NCBI GenBank assembly: GCA_030867875.1
Contig: JAOWCC010000655.1
Location: 12,236,269 to 12,300,268 of the forward strand
Length of the DNA stretch: 64,000 nucleotides
Source: Actinernus sp. WN-2022
Lineage: Eukaryota > Cnidaria > Anthozoa > Actiniaria > Actinernidae
Reading direction: 5' to 3'
A program made the position numbers and the translations under genes. Position 1 is the first letter of the stretch; each line of letters starts with the position of its first letter. Under the pieces are notes generated by a model. That model saw nothing but the letters and a program-made list of their open reading frames with translations. It was not told where the DNA came from and ran no database searches. Positions 36,470 to 48,000 of this stretch are shown here, one piece after another.

Positions 36470-37035
36470 TTACGCAGCTGAAACGCTTGACCGATTTTCT
36501 TTCATATTGGCCGCGCTTTGAAGCTACAAGTCCCGGATGTGCCGAAAGATTCTGCGCAATGAGTAGTCGCCTTCGTGTTCCAAGCGATGGCATATGATAG
36601 ATGACAGGCCAGGGAACTCTGTAAAATTTACAGGGAAATTAAATAGATTTATCCAAAAATGACTACCAGATCCCCCTTCTCCGAAATATGTCACACGAGT
36701 CTACTCTTTAGAATAAATCTCCTCAAGTATTCAAAATGTCGTATTTATTGAACATTAGTTTTTATTAAACGAACCTATGCGGATCTATCTTAATTATTAC
36801 AAAACTCATTTAAATAATAATATAATCTATTACATAAAATGCATATTTGCATGTTTAATGAGCTTGATAATTTAAATAACTTAATTGAAGCCATGGGTTA
36901 GAATGGTTACATGGGTTAGAATGGATGAATAGTTTCTGTAAAAAAAATGGTTACTCTGCGTCGGCGGGGAAGATAAACACTGGTATGGTCAACTAAAAGT
37001 CGATAAAGGTATGCTAACCGCCTTGGGGAGCGAAT
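36470..37035. other. Intergenic stretch, no gene seen
   Basis: AT-rich sequence with a short tandem (catgggttagaatgg twice near 36890-36925). No element or gene recognised. Confidence 0.45.
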
Positions 37036-37040
37036 AGAAG

Positions 37041-37070
37041 CTGACGTTTCGAGCGCTAACCCTTCGTCAG
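37041..37070 (-). ncRNA. Hammerhead-like / retroelement hairpin motif
   Basis: Minus strand: CTGACGAAGGG, then AGCGCTC, then GAAACGTCAG. CTGACGA...CGAAAC is the hammerhead order with a C at the tolerant seventh position, and the outer CTGACG/CGTCAG also pair. It resembles the motif found in ends of Penelope-like elements. Decay or a different hairpin function are equally possible. Confidence 0.3.
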
Positions 37071-37603
37071 AGCAGAAGATGGAATTATGTTTTTAGAGTG
37101 CAGATGTACTGATGCAAATGTGTACTATAGTAGTGTTTAAATGCACATATGACGTCACGTTTTGAAGGGAATCAATTCGTAGCCTTCGATTGTATGAAAC
37201 AAATTGATTTCATTCTGGCATGGGTCTGTCTCCCGACCATACTATAGAAGAATGTTAGATTGCTCGATGCAACTTTGTCAAATCATTTGTTATCCCATGT
37301 TGAAACAGTCACGCCACTTGGCTAGCATCTCGTGAATCAACAACAATTTGACCATGCGATGATGGTGGTAAATCTGAAGACATATCGTGATAAACTATTG
37401 TAACTGCGTCTCGTGGCGTACTTCTTTGTTCTCGTCACGTTTTAACGTCATCTGCACATCTATGAGAGGGCAGATACATCTGCAAGTGTTTATAGGACTA
37501 GGTCCTTGGTTATATGTTTCCATCTAATTTCCCCCCTATTATCCCCACACTGACCAGTGTTTTTTTGGAGGGAGGTGGTGTTATATTAATGCCTGCATAA
37601 ATA

Positions 37604-37712
37604 CACTGTTATTTTCAAGGAGTTATTTTAACTCCAAAAGAGTTATTCTGAACCATTTTTTAGTACAGAATAACTCTTTTGGAGTTAAAATAACTCCTTG
37701 AAAATAACAGTG
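37604..37712. mobile_element. Perfect 47-bp inverted-repeat MITE
   Basis: Left arm cactgttattttcaaggagt... (47 bases) and right arm are exact reverse complements around a 15-base loop. The perfection suggests recent insertion or conversion. Non-coding. Confidence 0.9.
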
Positions 37713-37950
37713 CACACGCTGCAAGATTGTACGCAATATTCCCGGCAACGGCGAACTTTCACTGTCTCCAATTGTTGCCTGCAATGTTGCGCACATTATT
37801 GCAGCATATGCATACCTTAAAAAGAGTTAGCCAGTTTACCTCAGTTAACTATTCCAGTGTAAACAAGGTGTATGTGGTTAGAGCAGGTTTTGATTGAGTA
37901 TCGAAAGTAATACGCGACTGCTTTGGTTTTGCGTTCGCTTAGCTTTAATC

Positions 37951-38038
37951 GGCTCGGTTTTCAGCCCTAGGGATTTCGGTGCGCCCGCGATGTGGGTAGG
38001 CCTTGGAGCAACGACATCCCACGGCTGAAACCGAACCG
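37951..38038. mobile_element. Hairpin element related to 31521-31583
   Basis: ggctcggttttcagccctag ... acggctgaaaccgaacc folds into a hairpin and matches the ends of the 63-bp element in the gag fragment. No clear target duplication. Confidence 0.6.
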
Positions 38039-38590
38039 GTCTACTTTTCTATTGGCTGTCAAAAATGCCGTTTATAATCATCAATAAGTTCTAAACAAAA
38101 ACAAGTGTTATTTTGGTCAGTCACGCAATCAAAATACTTATCTACGACTGCGTTTACTTTTCCTCGTGATTGGTTCAAGTACAACTAATCACGTGTACTT
38201 CAGTTTGTGATTGGCTCATTGTGTTTTACTTGCTCCCGTGATTGGCTCTGCAATAGTCCAATTTATAGTTCTTGAAAGGTAACCAAGCTTCAGCCTCGCT
38301 TGGAGGCTGGAGTTGACCCTGCACTGATACAAACCCTCTTTCTATGAATATGGATAGATTTTGATTATCATGCTAACTAGATACAAGCCATGGAGGATGT
38401 AGTTGACCCTGCACTCATACAAATCCTCTTTCTATGAATATGGATAGATTTTGATTATCATGCTAACTAGAACTCATACAAACCCTCTTTCTATGAATAT
38501 GGATAGATTGTGATTATCATGCTAACTAGATACAAGCCATGGAGGATGGAGTTGACCCTGCACTCATACGAACCCTCTTCTATGAATATG

Positions 38591-39818
38591 TAGCCTGCGT
38601 AGCTTGGCTTTCCGAGAAAAGGAAAGAGGAGGGGACTGGGGGCGGAAAAAGAGGGGACTGGGGGCGAGCGAAGAAGGGGAGGGGGGAGGGGAGGGGAGAA
38701 GGGAAGAAGGAAAGCCTGCCGCAATCCTATTGCATTCCGCGTATTTCACCGGAGCAAACGTCGGTTAAATTTCCTATTGGCTGAAATCCGTTGGACTGAC
38801 ATCGCTATGGCAACTATCTTTTGGATCACTTCATTTGTTTTTTTTGCCGCCAATATATTTGTGTAAAACCGTAATGAACGAAGATTGAACGAAGTTTTAG
38901 CCGATTTATCCTCACGTTGGGGACACCAAATCGAGCTTAAAGTCGAGCAAAAAGAGGCTATCGAACAACTTTTATCTGGTCGAGATGTACTTGCAATTTT
39001 ACCAACTGGTTACGGAAAAAGTCTGATTTTTCAGGTCTTTGTCAAGATTTTAGCTCGAAGGACAAGTTCGTCTTCCACTGGTTCTTCTGCCCTTGTGATA
39101 TGTCCTCTTGAAAGTATCATACAAGATCAAATATTAGAAGCTCAATCCATTGGGATAACTGCTTGTTCTCTAACTGTCAATAATCTCTCTGAAATGTGCG
39201 AGAATACACCGCAACTTCTGTTGGCAAAGGCAGAGAACGTTCAAGATAAAACCTTTCGTGAATCCCTCAAAGACAAGAGCTGTACACTACATCGGGAAAT
39301 TTCACTTATAGTTGTAGATGAGTCCCATACATACAGTCGAAACCTGGACAGGAAAGAGGTAAGTTATCCAAATCAAATTGAATGAACCTAGTATTTTCTG
39401 TGAACAAGACCACGTACTACGAAATAAAATGGCGGTTCTGATGGACGACAAGCTTCATATAGAAAATATAAAAATTATATTATATTGTAATAAGTAGGAA
39501 ATCCACTATTAAGAATGATTATATTCATTTCTGTTGCTTTTGGATTGATTTTGTACGACATCCTTGAACGTTGTAGTCAGCGTAGACAGCGTAGTCTAGA
39601 CAGCGTAGTCCATTTCAAATTCCGGCGATGTCCTGATTGGTTTATTTTACCGCCAGATTCATGGGGGCGGAACGCGGAATGCAATAGGATTGCGGCAGGC
39701 TTTCCTTCTTCCCTTCTCCCCTCCCCCCTCCCCTTCTTCGCTCGCCCCCAGTCCCCTCTTTTTCCGCCCCCAGTCCCCTCCTCTTCCCTTTTCTCGGAAA
39801 GCCAAGCTACGCAGGCTA
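38591..39818. mobile_element. Mutator-like element carrying a RecQ helicase fragment (Pack-MULE-like)
   Basis: Long terminal inverted repeats of about 150 bases (38591-38742 and 39672-39818) start TAGCCTGCGTAGCTTGGC; flanking ATGAATATG (38582-38590 and 39819-39827) is an exact 9-bp target duplication copied from the minisatellite. Between the arms is a helicase exon with a splice donor, not a transposase. This is the structure of plant-type Pack-MULEs: non-autonomous Mutator-like elements with captured gene pieces. Long arms are purine/pyrimidine-biased. Confidence 0.85.
38874..39358 (+). pseudogene. RecQ-like DNA helicase, 5' exon fragment
   Basis: Inside the Mutator-like element. Motifs in order: Q-like region (QIELKVEQKEAIEQL), Walker A ILPTGYGKSLIFQ, CPLESIIQDQ (motif Ia region), Walker B VVDESHT. 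The exon ends at a GTAAGT donor (39359). Two short tandem duplications break it: TGAACGAAG copied 11 bases apart separates the ATG at 38874 from the rest, and ATAC doubled at 39327-39334 shifts the frame just after DESHT, so the expected VETWTGKR is read out of frame. Helicase motifs IV-VI are absent. A relic captured gene piece; RecQ enzymes unwind DNA 3' to 5'. Confidence 0.8.
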
Positions 39819-41950
39819 ATGAATATGGATAGCTTTTGATTATCATGCTAACTAGGTACAAGCCATGGAGGATGGAGTTGACCCTGCACTGATACAAACC
39901 CTCTTCTATGAATATGGATAGCTTTTGATTATCATGCTAACTAGATACAAGCCATGGAGGATGGAGTTGACCCTGCACTGATACAAACCCTCTTCTATGA
40001 ATATGGACAGCTTTTGATTATCATGCTAACTAGATACAAGCCATGGAGGCTGGAGTTGACCCTGCACTGATACAAATCCTCTTTCTATGAATATGGATAG
40101 CTTTTGATTATCATGCTAACTAGGTACAAGCCATGAAGGATGGAGTTGACCCTGCACTGATACAAACCCTCTTTCTATGAATATGGATAGCTTTTGATTA
40201 TCATGCTTTTCTATGAATATGGATAGATTGTGATTATCATGCTAACTAGATACAAGCCATGGAGGATGGAGTTGACCCTGCACTGATACAAACCCTCTTT
40301 CTATGAATATGGATAGATTGTGATTATCATGCTAACTAGATACAAGCCATGGAGGATGTAGTTGACCCTGCACTGATACAAACCCGCTTTCTATGAATAT
40401 GGATAGCTTTTGATTATCATGCTTTTCTATGAATATGGATAGCTTTTGATTATCATGCTAACTAGATACAAGCCATGGAGGCTGGGTTGACCCTGCACTG
40501 ATACAAACCCTCTTTCTATGAATATGGATAGATTGTGATTATCATGCTAACTAGATACAAGCCATGGAGGATGTAGTTGACCCTGCACTGATACAAACCC
40601 TCTTTCTATGAATATGGATAGCTTTTGATTATCATGCTTTTCTATGAATATGGATAGAGTGTGATTATCATGCTAACTAGATACAAGCCATGGAGGCTGG
40701 GTTGACCCTGCACTGATACAAACCCTCTTTCTATGAATATGGATAGATTGTGATTATCATGCTAACTAGATACAAGTCATGGAGGCTGGAGTTGACCCTG
40801 CACTGATACAAACCCTCTTTCTATGAATATGGATAGCTTTTGATTATCATGCTAACTAGATACAAGTCATGGAGGCTGGAGTTGACCCTGCACTGATACA
40901 AATCCTCTTTCTATGAATATGGATAGCTTTTGATTATCATGCTAACTAGGTACAAGCCATGAAGGATGGAGTTGACCCTGCACTGATACAAACCCTCTTT
41001 CTATGAATATGGATAGCTTTTGATTATCATGCTTTTCTATGAATATGGATAGAGTGTGATTATCATGCTAACTAGATACAAGCCATGGAGGCTGGGTTGA
41101 CCCTGCACTGATACAAACCCTCTTTCTATGAATATGGATAGCTTTTGATTATCATGCTTTTCTATGAATATGGATAGATTGTGATTATCATGCTAACTAG
41201 ATACAAGCCATGGAGGCTGGATTGACCCTGCACTGATACAAACCCTCTTTCTATGAATATGGATAGATTGTGATTATCATGCTAACTAGATACAAGCCAT
41301 GGAGGATGTAGTTGACCCTGCACTGATACAAACCCGCTTTCTATGAATATGGATAGCTTTTGATGATCATGCTAACTAGGTACAAGCCATGGAGGATGGA
41401 GTTGACCCTGCACTGATACAAACCCTCTTTCTATGAATATGGATAGCTTTTGATTATCATGCTAACTAGATACAAGCCATGGAGGATGGAGTTGACCCTG
41501 CACTGATACAAACCCTCTTTCTATGAATATGGATAGCTTTTGATTATCATGCTAACTAGATACAAGCCATGGAGGATGGAGTTGACCCTGCACTGATACA
41601 AACCCTCTTTCTATGAATATGGATAGCTTTTGATTATCATGCTAACTAGGTACAAGCCTCTAACTAAGCTGTCTCAACTCCAGCCTCGACGTCACCAAAG
41701 GCTTGATTAACTTTCAAAATGGCGGTGCAAGAACTACGACTTGGACTATTACTTTGGTTTGGGTTTTGCAACACTCAATCGATAAACGCTTTATCCCTCA
41801 TGGATACAAATTAGTCTGCTCAATTTATAACTACGCTATATATAAATATTTTTACTCAAAATAACTTTGTTATCTTTAAATTCGGTAGAGTTTCACTCAA
41901 TTTGTAATAAAAAAATCACACCAATAAATGTGGAATTTCCGGCTCAGTAG

Positions 41951-42013
41951 TTACATATATGTGATCGTAAAAGGTTTGTCCAACGGTAACTTGAGGCTTG
42001 AAATCATAAGAAC
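41951..42013 (-). CDS. GH31 last exon with stop
   Basis: Reads VLMISSLKLPLDKPFTITYM then TAA (41951-41953). The phase 0 joint and the l.i..L.lpl...f.i.w pattern support it as the true C-terminus. No canonical AATAAA was seen right after the stop. Confidence 0.85.
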   Translation of the reverse strand, partial: VLMISSLKLPLDKPFTITYM

Positions 42014-45000
42014 CTGGAAAAAGAGAGATGATATATCACACGTGTTAAATGAAATATCGGTTCAACAACATTAAAAGGTAGTGGGTGGTAAAGTAGTTTT
42101 GGAATTTGTTGTAAAATGTCCTAATAAGAACGTAAACAACAAGCGACGGGTTGAATAGGTCTTTCGCAGGAACAGTCACGTGCTGATAAAACACTGACAT
42201 TTGACGAGACAGAGGCTGACCAAAGTCAGGACCCGGTTAAACCACAGATCGAATTGGAATTTAACATGTTGGTTTTTGTGGAGGGAGGAAAACTGGAAAA
42301 TCCGGAGAAAAACTCTCGGAGCATGAGCAAGGGCGAGTTACCAACAAAACTCACCTCAATCGGGAATCGAACCCGAGTCACACTGAGAGGTGAAATGCCT
42401 ATCACTTAGGCCACTCCGACCCCCCCCCCCCTCCCCAAGTGATATATCACGTCAATAACCAATGAATTGAGCTCGTGATTCCATGGGAAAGGCTTTATTG
42501 GATGGCAAACAATCTTCAAAATGTTATTTTAGAAAGCTCGACAATCGATTGGAGGTGGAAAATAGCATTTACAAACATGTTTAGCTGATATGACTACCGA
42601 TCTCGTACAAATAAATGAATTCATTATTTGTTACCATCCAGTACAATCACGTGATTGTATCCTGCAAAAGGCCCATTCCTAAGGATTCGCACGTCCAAAC
42701 GGAGAAATTCAAAAACAATGATCAACGAATTATTCAGCAGAAATGCGAGGATAACAAATGGCGTTACCTTTGTATTGCTGTTGTATCTGAAGGTAGATAT
42801 TGCGTGACCATTTACCGTCACGCTACTTGGCTTGTTCACGAACCCGAACACGTAAACTGTGTCGAGTGGGGCCTGGGGCTGATATGGAATCTTGGTTTCC
42901 ACATATGATTTAAGCACTCCCTGAAAAAGTAAATATCAAGGATGGTGGACGATGTGTGAACGAAACTGGGAGATAATTTGTTGCACAATATAAATTTCTC
43001 GCAAAGCATCGGATGATAATATAAAATCATATACATTCATTCCCAGGAAAATAAATCAGCTCACGATTTGTGCGGCGAAAAAAACATGCTACATGAAATG
43101 CTTAAAGTGCCTATCAAGTCAAAAAATCGACCTGTTATTTTATTTTATTAAATATTAGTCTTCCCTTAGTCATTTTGTGCAATTAAAAATAAATTAATTG
43201 TCAAAATCGTGCGATAATTTGTCTGCGTTAAAGATCTGTTAATTACATGCGTGACGGCAAGTAGTTTGTACATCTATATTTGTCTTCGTAAATAATTAAC
43301 GAAGTGGACGTGAATAGTGGTGGATATTTACCGAGCCGCTTCGGCATCCACTACTATTCACCGACACTTAGGTGATAAATTATTTTAGTATATACAGGTG
43401 AATAGCCAGCACCAAATAGTTATTTTATTTTCTGTCAAATGGACAAAAACTCGCGCGAGATGATCGCTGCTTCGCTTGGAGGTGAATATGAAATCATATT
43501 CACTGTTTGAGTAGCCAAACAGAGCGCGCGAAAAGTGATATTCACTGGTGTGGTATATACTAATACAAAATACAGTGCGTTTTGTTTTTGTCTAATTCTC
43601 ATTCTAAATATTTCTTACTTGAGGGGCCTTGCCATCTGTCATATTTCTTTCTCAAGGAAGCCTTGCCGTCGGCCATATTTTTCTTTTGTGTATATAAATA
43701 TGCAAACCACTTGACGTCACGCATGTAATTAGCATACTTTAAGGTCGCTACACACGAAGGGACAAGTCCCTGGGACTTGTCCCCTCGTCTGAACTAGGAA
43801 AAATATTATCGCGGGGACAAAATTTTGTCCCCGGGACTTGTCCCTTCAAATCAAACTGGCTTGAATTGAGGGGACTAGTCCCGGCGACAAAATGACAAGA
43901 TTTGTCCTAGTTCACACGAGAGAACTTGTCCCTGGGACTTGTCCCTTCGTGTGTGCCGACCTTTGACGATTTTGAGAATTATGCCTGACTTCAACAGGAA
44001 AATTGATGTTCGCGGTCTCCAAATTCCTAGGCACTTTAAAGGGGCACTATCAATAGAATTGAATATTTAAGTTTCATTAAAATAAAACTACAAAAATAAC
44101 ACCCTGAGATAGAAGAGAGATACCATGTGGATTACCTGGTATGATTATCAAACCTTTTCGATAGAGGATGGTAAAGATTAAAGTGGATTACAAAAGCTTA
44201 TTCTAGAAACTTGATTTCAGTTACAGTGAACCGATTGCAAGTTGCTCTAATTTGATCTTAAAAACAGTATTTTCAATCCAGTCGAATCTCTGCCGTCCTT
44301 CATAAAAATTGTCTCAAATTTTCTATAGTGCATTACCCGGAGCGTCCATCTGTCTTATATTCGTGATGCACCGTTTCTACAGACCGTTTTTTTTTAGATT
44401 TCACATCTCGTTGTTCGCTTCCATCGCGGAATGTTGTCAACAAAAGATGCCTCGTTAGCTTCTCTTGTTTGGCCAACCAACATGGCTGCAACATCATTAA
44501 TCATTTGAATTAAAATTACGCAAACGCTTATGATTGGCTAGCGGAACCAAACTCGGGGGATACACATTCTAAAAATAACCCGGTCTGTAAAAACGTTGCA
44601 TCACAGACGTAGTATGGGAGATGGACGCTCCGGGTTGTGATTGCGTGACTGAGCAAGTAAAAACACAATGAGCCAATCACAACTGAAGTAAACGTGATTA
44701 GCTGTGATTGCGAGACTGAGCAAGTAAAAACACTGAAGCAATCACAACCGAAGTAAACGTGATTAGTTGTGATTGCGTGACTGAGCAAGTAAAAACACAA
44801 TGAGCCAATCACAAACTGAAGTAAACGTCGAAAAGTAGACGCAGTCGTAGATAAGTCTTTTGATTGCGTGACTGACCAAAATAACACTTGTTTTAGTTTA
44901 GAACTTGTCTCATTGATGATTATAAACGGCATTTTTCACAGCCAATAGAAAAGCAGGCCGGCTTGTTCGAAGCAAGGTTAACCTCACACCGCGGCAAAAT

Positions 45001-48000
45001 GGTATGCTCCGCTGGCTAAAAGAACGAAGGCGCTCCTATCAAATACAAATTACCGAGGGCTTCAACTTTTTTAGTAAATAATTTTATAACTTAGTAAAGT
45101 CACAGTGAATCACAAATTAAGAAAACTTCAACCTGTGAAAGTCTTAGGCTTAGCTTTTAAGTAGTTTTCTTATTTTTTGACAAAACAGTTCACAAATGGA
45201 TACTTTTAAGCAGAAATTTTAAAATCACGGCATTTGCCTGTTGTTTCATTTCAGTTTTCGCGGGAAACTGGGGGCGGCCGCGCGCCGCCAAGAAATAGCA
45301 AATACGCATGCGCGTGACGTTTTGCCGCGGTGTGGGTTAACCTTAACCCTAGGTTAGCGCTAAATCTGTAATCGCAATCTGTACAGTTTAACCCAGGGTT
45401 AGCGATTTAACCCTGAGTTAGCGCTTAACCTTGCTTCGAACAACCGGGCCCTGGAAAGTATAATCTGCTAACGGAGTAGCGTACTTATTTTTGTCTTTCT
45501 TGACAGTATCCCTATTAAGCACCAAAAACGATGACTGGTGAGGCGCCTTGTTGACGAACAATTCAAGGTACACACTTACCTTAGCAGCTGTGAAGCTGAC
45601 CAATAAATACGGCGCCTTGGTAACTGGATCTGAAGAGAAATGATTTTATACAATAAACAGGGTGAAACCTGTGATCTCATTGGTCGACAGCCATGATCTA
45701 TTAGAGTACAGATGACGTCACAAGGTCACGCGCGCGTTCTATTTTGTTGGTAAAGTTCGCTAATTATTGTATAAAACAAATATATGTCATTTTGCTATAG
45801 CGTTAAAGTGACACTACGACGAAATTCGACTATTTATTTTCTACTTTTTTGTCTTCCTAAACCACAGGTACCCCAGGCTCATTATGCGTAAAACCGTTAT
45901 TTCCCGGATATTTGAAATTACAGTAAATGTATGGAGTTTTAGTTCGAATGGCCGTTTGCTCTAAAATAAAATTCAGTAAATCGTCAAACTAGTCTTACCT
46001 GTCTCTTGTGTGTTCCTTTCAGTTTCTGTGAAGTTTCAAGCCATTCCGTTCAATTTTGAGGAAGTTACAGCAATTTTTCTTCCCTTAGTGTAATTATTGG
46101 GAAGGTAGCAAACTCGAGGCCGTTCAGCCGCCGATCAGATGCAGAAAATCGCCTCGAATTCCCACAAAAATCCCGTACATCGCCAAAATTCCTTCAAATA
46201 ACGGTTGCCCAAACACAGGTCCTTCACCACACTCAGCTTCACTTTCACTGCTTTACTTTAACGGCAGAAAAGTGCCACGTAGTTTGCAGTTTTCGACTTT
46301 CGCGGATGTTCATCTCCATCTGACCTGCAACGAGGTGACAAACAGTAGACCGTCCCTACCCAGTGAATTTGACACTCCGTTGTGCCATTGTTTCATCTAC
46401 CAATCGGAATCAATATAAAAAAACGGTTTGTTACCCAAAAGTTCACGGGCTCAGACCTAATACATATATACCTTATTTTGAAAGTGTTGTTTCAACGAAC
46501 GGTTCTATGGTGTAGTGGTTTACATTTTGGGCTTTTGATCCAACGACCGGAGTTCGAGTCTACGCCGGGCACTAAAATATTTTTTTTTACTTCTTTTTCT
46601 CCTTTCTCAGTTTTATTCTTATCCTTTTCCTCTATTTTAAGCTATTAGAGGCGCCTTCTATGCTAAAATAAATAAAACATTGTTGTGTATTGGCTCTCAA
46701 CCCAACAATTGGCTCTCATCCCAACACGGTCACGACCTCGATTTTATAGTAGCGTAGAAGGCGCCTCTAATAGCTTAAAATAGAGGAAAAGGATAAGAAT
46801 AAAACTGAGAAAGGAGAAAAAGAAATAAAAAAAATATATTTTAGTGCCCGGCGTAGACTCGAACTCCGGTCGTTGGATCAAAAGCCCAAAATGTAAACCA
46901 CTACACCATAGAACCGTTCGTTGAAACAACACTTTCAAAATAAGGTATATATGTATTAGGTCTGAGCCCGTGAACTTTTGGGTAACAAACCGTTTTTTTA
47001 TATTGATTCCGATTGGTAGATGAAACAATGGCACAACGGAGTGTCAAATTCACTGGGTAGGGACGGTCTACTGTTTGTCACCTCGTTGCAGGTCAGATGG
47101 AGATGAACATCCGCGAAAGTCGAAAACTGCAAACTACGTGGCACTTTTCTGCCGTTAAAGTAAAGCAGTGAAAGTGAAGCTGAGTGTGGTGAAGGACCTG
47201 TGTTTGGGCAACCGTTATTTGAAGGAATTTTGGCGATGTACGGGATTTTTGTGGGAATTCGAGGCGATTTTCTGCATCTGATCGGCGGCTGAACGGCCTC
47301 GAGTTTGCTACCTTCCCAATAATTACACTAAGGGAAGAAAAATTGCTGTAACTTCCTCAAAATTGAACGGAATGGCTTGAAACTTCACAGAAACTGAAAG
47401 GAACACACAAGAGACAGGTAAGACTAGTTTGACGATTTACTGAATTTTATTTTAGAGCAAACGGCCATTCGAACTAAAACTCCATACATTTACTGTAATT
47501 TCAAATATCCGGGAAATAACGGTTTTACGCATAATGAGCCTGGGGTACCTGTGCCTAAACTACACAGTGTCGAAAATATCCAAATCAGTGAAAATATTAC
47601 GAAAGGACCAAATTAAACTATAAATTTTGCAGAGAGTAAACCGTCGAAAACACGTCCGCCATTACTAAAGTGTGTTCCAAATACTTCGCGATTTTAGACC
47701 AGCGGTTTGCTGTCGTGACGTCATTTTCTCGACGCGTCGCTCTTGTAAATGCATATTTCCATTCAAATATTCGTTCTTTCCTTTCCTTATTGCAAAAAAA
47801 TTGCATAAACATGTACTTTACTTATAAGTTCGTGCGAAAGTTTGTGTGAAACATAGCCCCGCATGTTGCCGTGTTGAGAAGATGACGTCACGTCACTTTT
47901 TTTGCAATTGGCTACAATCAATTTCCACATAAAGGCCCTTCTTAGATTCAACCGGGCGCTGTATTTCGCCAAGTCACTAGCCGCGGGCGAAAAGTGAAAC

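Larger units (their letters stand above)
38335..41655. repeat. 90-bp minisatellite array
   Basis: Unit of 90 bases beginning ctagatacaagccatggagg and containing ttgaccctgcactgatacaa; about 25 full units plus several truncated units of about 31 bases (gcttttctatgaatatggat). Units vary at a few sites (gatgga/gctgga/gatgta), forming higher-order blocks. Interrupted at 38591-39818 by a Mutator-like element. Confidence 0.92.
37881..41791. mobile_element. Family C element swollen by nested insertions and satellite
   Basis: Left end GAGCAGGTTTTGATTGAGTA, right end ACACTCAATCGATAAACGCT, TA on both sides, with the usual CCAATCAC-type modules just inside (38160-38250). Within it lie a hairpin element (37951-38038), an inverted pair around aatagtccaa / ttggactatt (38252-41750), a 90-bp minisatellite and a Mutator-like element, so a MITE of some 0.3 kb has grown to 3.9 kb. 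Confidence 0.65.
43106..44035. mobile_element. TTAA-flanked element family G (AGTGCCTAT ends), copy 1
   Basis: Left AGTGCCTATCAAG, right CCTAGGCACT, with TTAA on both sides (43102-43105, 44036-44039). Subterminal acatgcgtgacg words match copy 2 at 50686. A family E MITE and a further TIR MITE are nested inside. Confidence 0.75.
45863..47553. mobile_element. 1.7-kb foldback element with 0.8-kb arms
   Basis: Left arm 45863-46665 and right arm 46750-47553 are almost identical reverse complements with an 84-base centre. Ends CACAGGTACCCC / GGGGTACCTGTG are flanked by an exact 7-bp duplication CCTAAAC (45856-45862, 47554-47560). Each arm carries a tRNA-like sequence. No transposase; the mirrored frames are chance open frames. 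Confidence 0.9.

Noticed and set aside
41951..42013. Alternative reading GSYDFKPQVTVGQTFYDHIY of the last GH31 exon
   Set aside because: Needs a phase that does not fit the phase 0 donor of the preceding exon; the phase 0 reading gives the expected GH31 C-terminus.
42615..42908. Plus-strand frame of 97 residues
   Set aside because: Antisense shadow of GH31 exon F, whose minus-strand frame has conserved motifs and correct splice sites.
46501..46573. Functional tRNA gene
   Set aside because: A and B boxes and an anticodon arm exist, but the acceptor stem cannot pair and the sequence is repeated in both arms of a transposable element.
46382..47034. Two identical small proteins on opposite strands (MPLFHLPIGINIKK...)
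   Set aside because: Mirror translations of the two foldback arms, spanning the tRNA-like sequence; no similarity to proteins.
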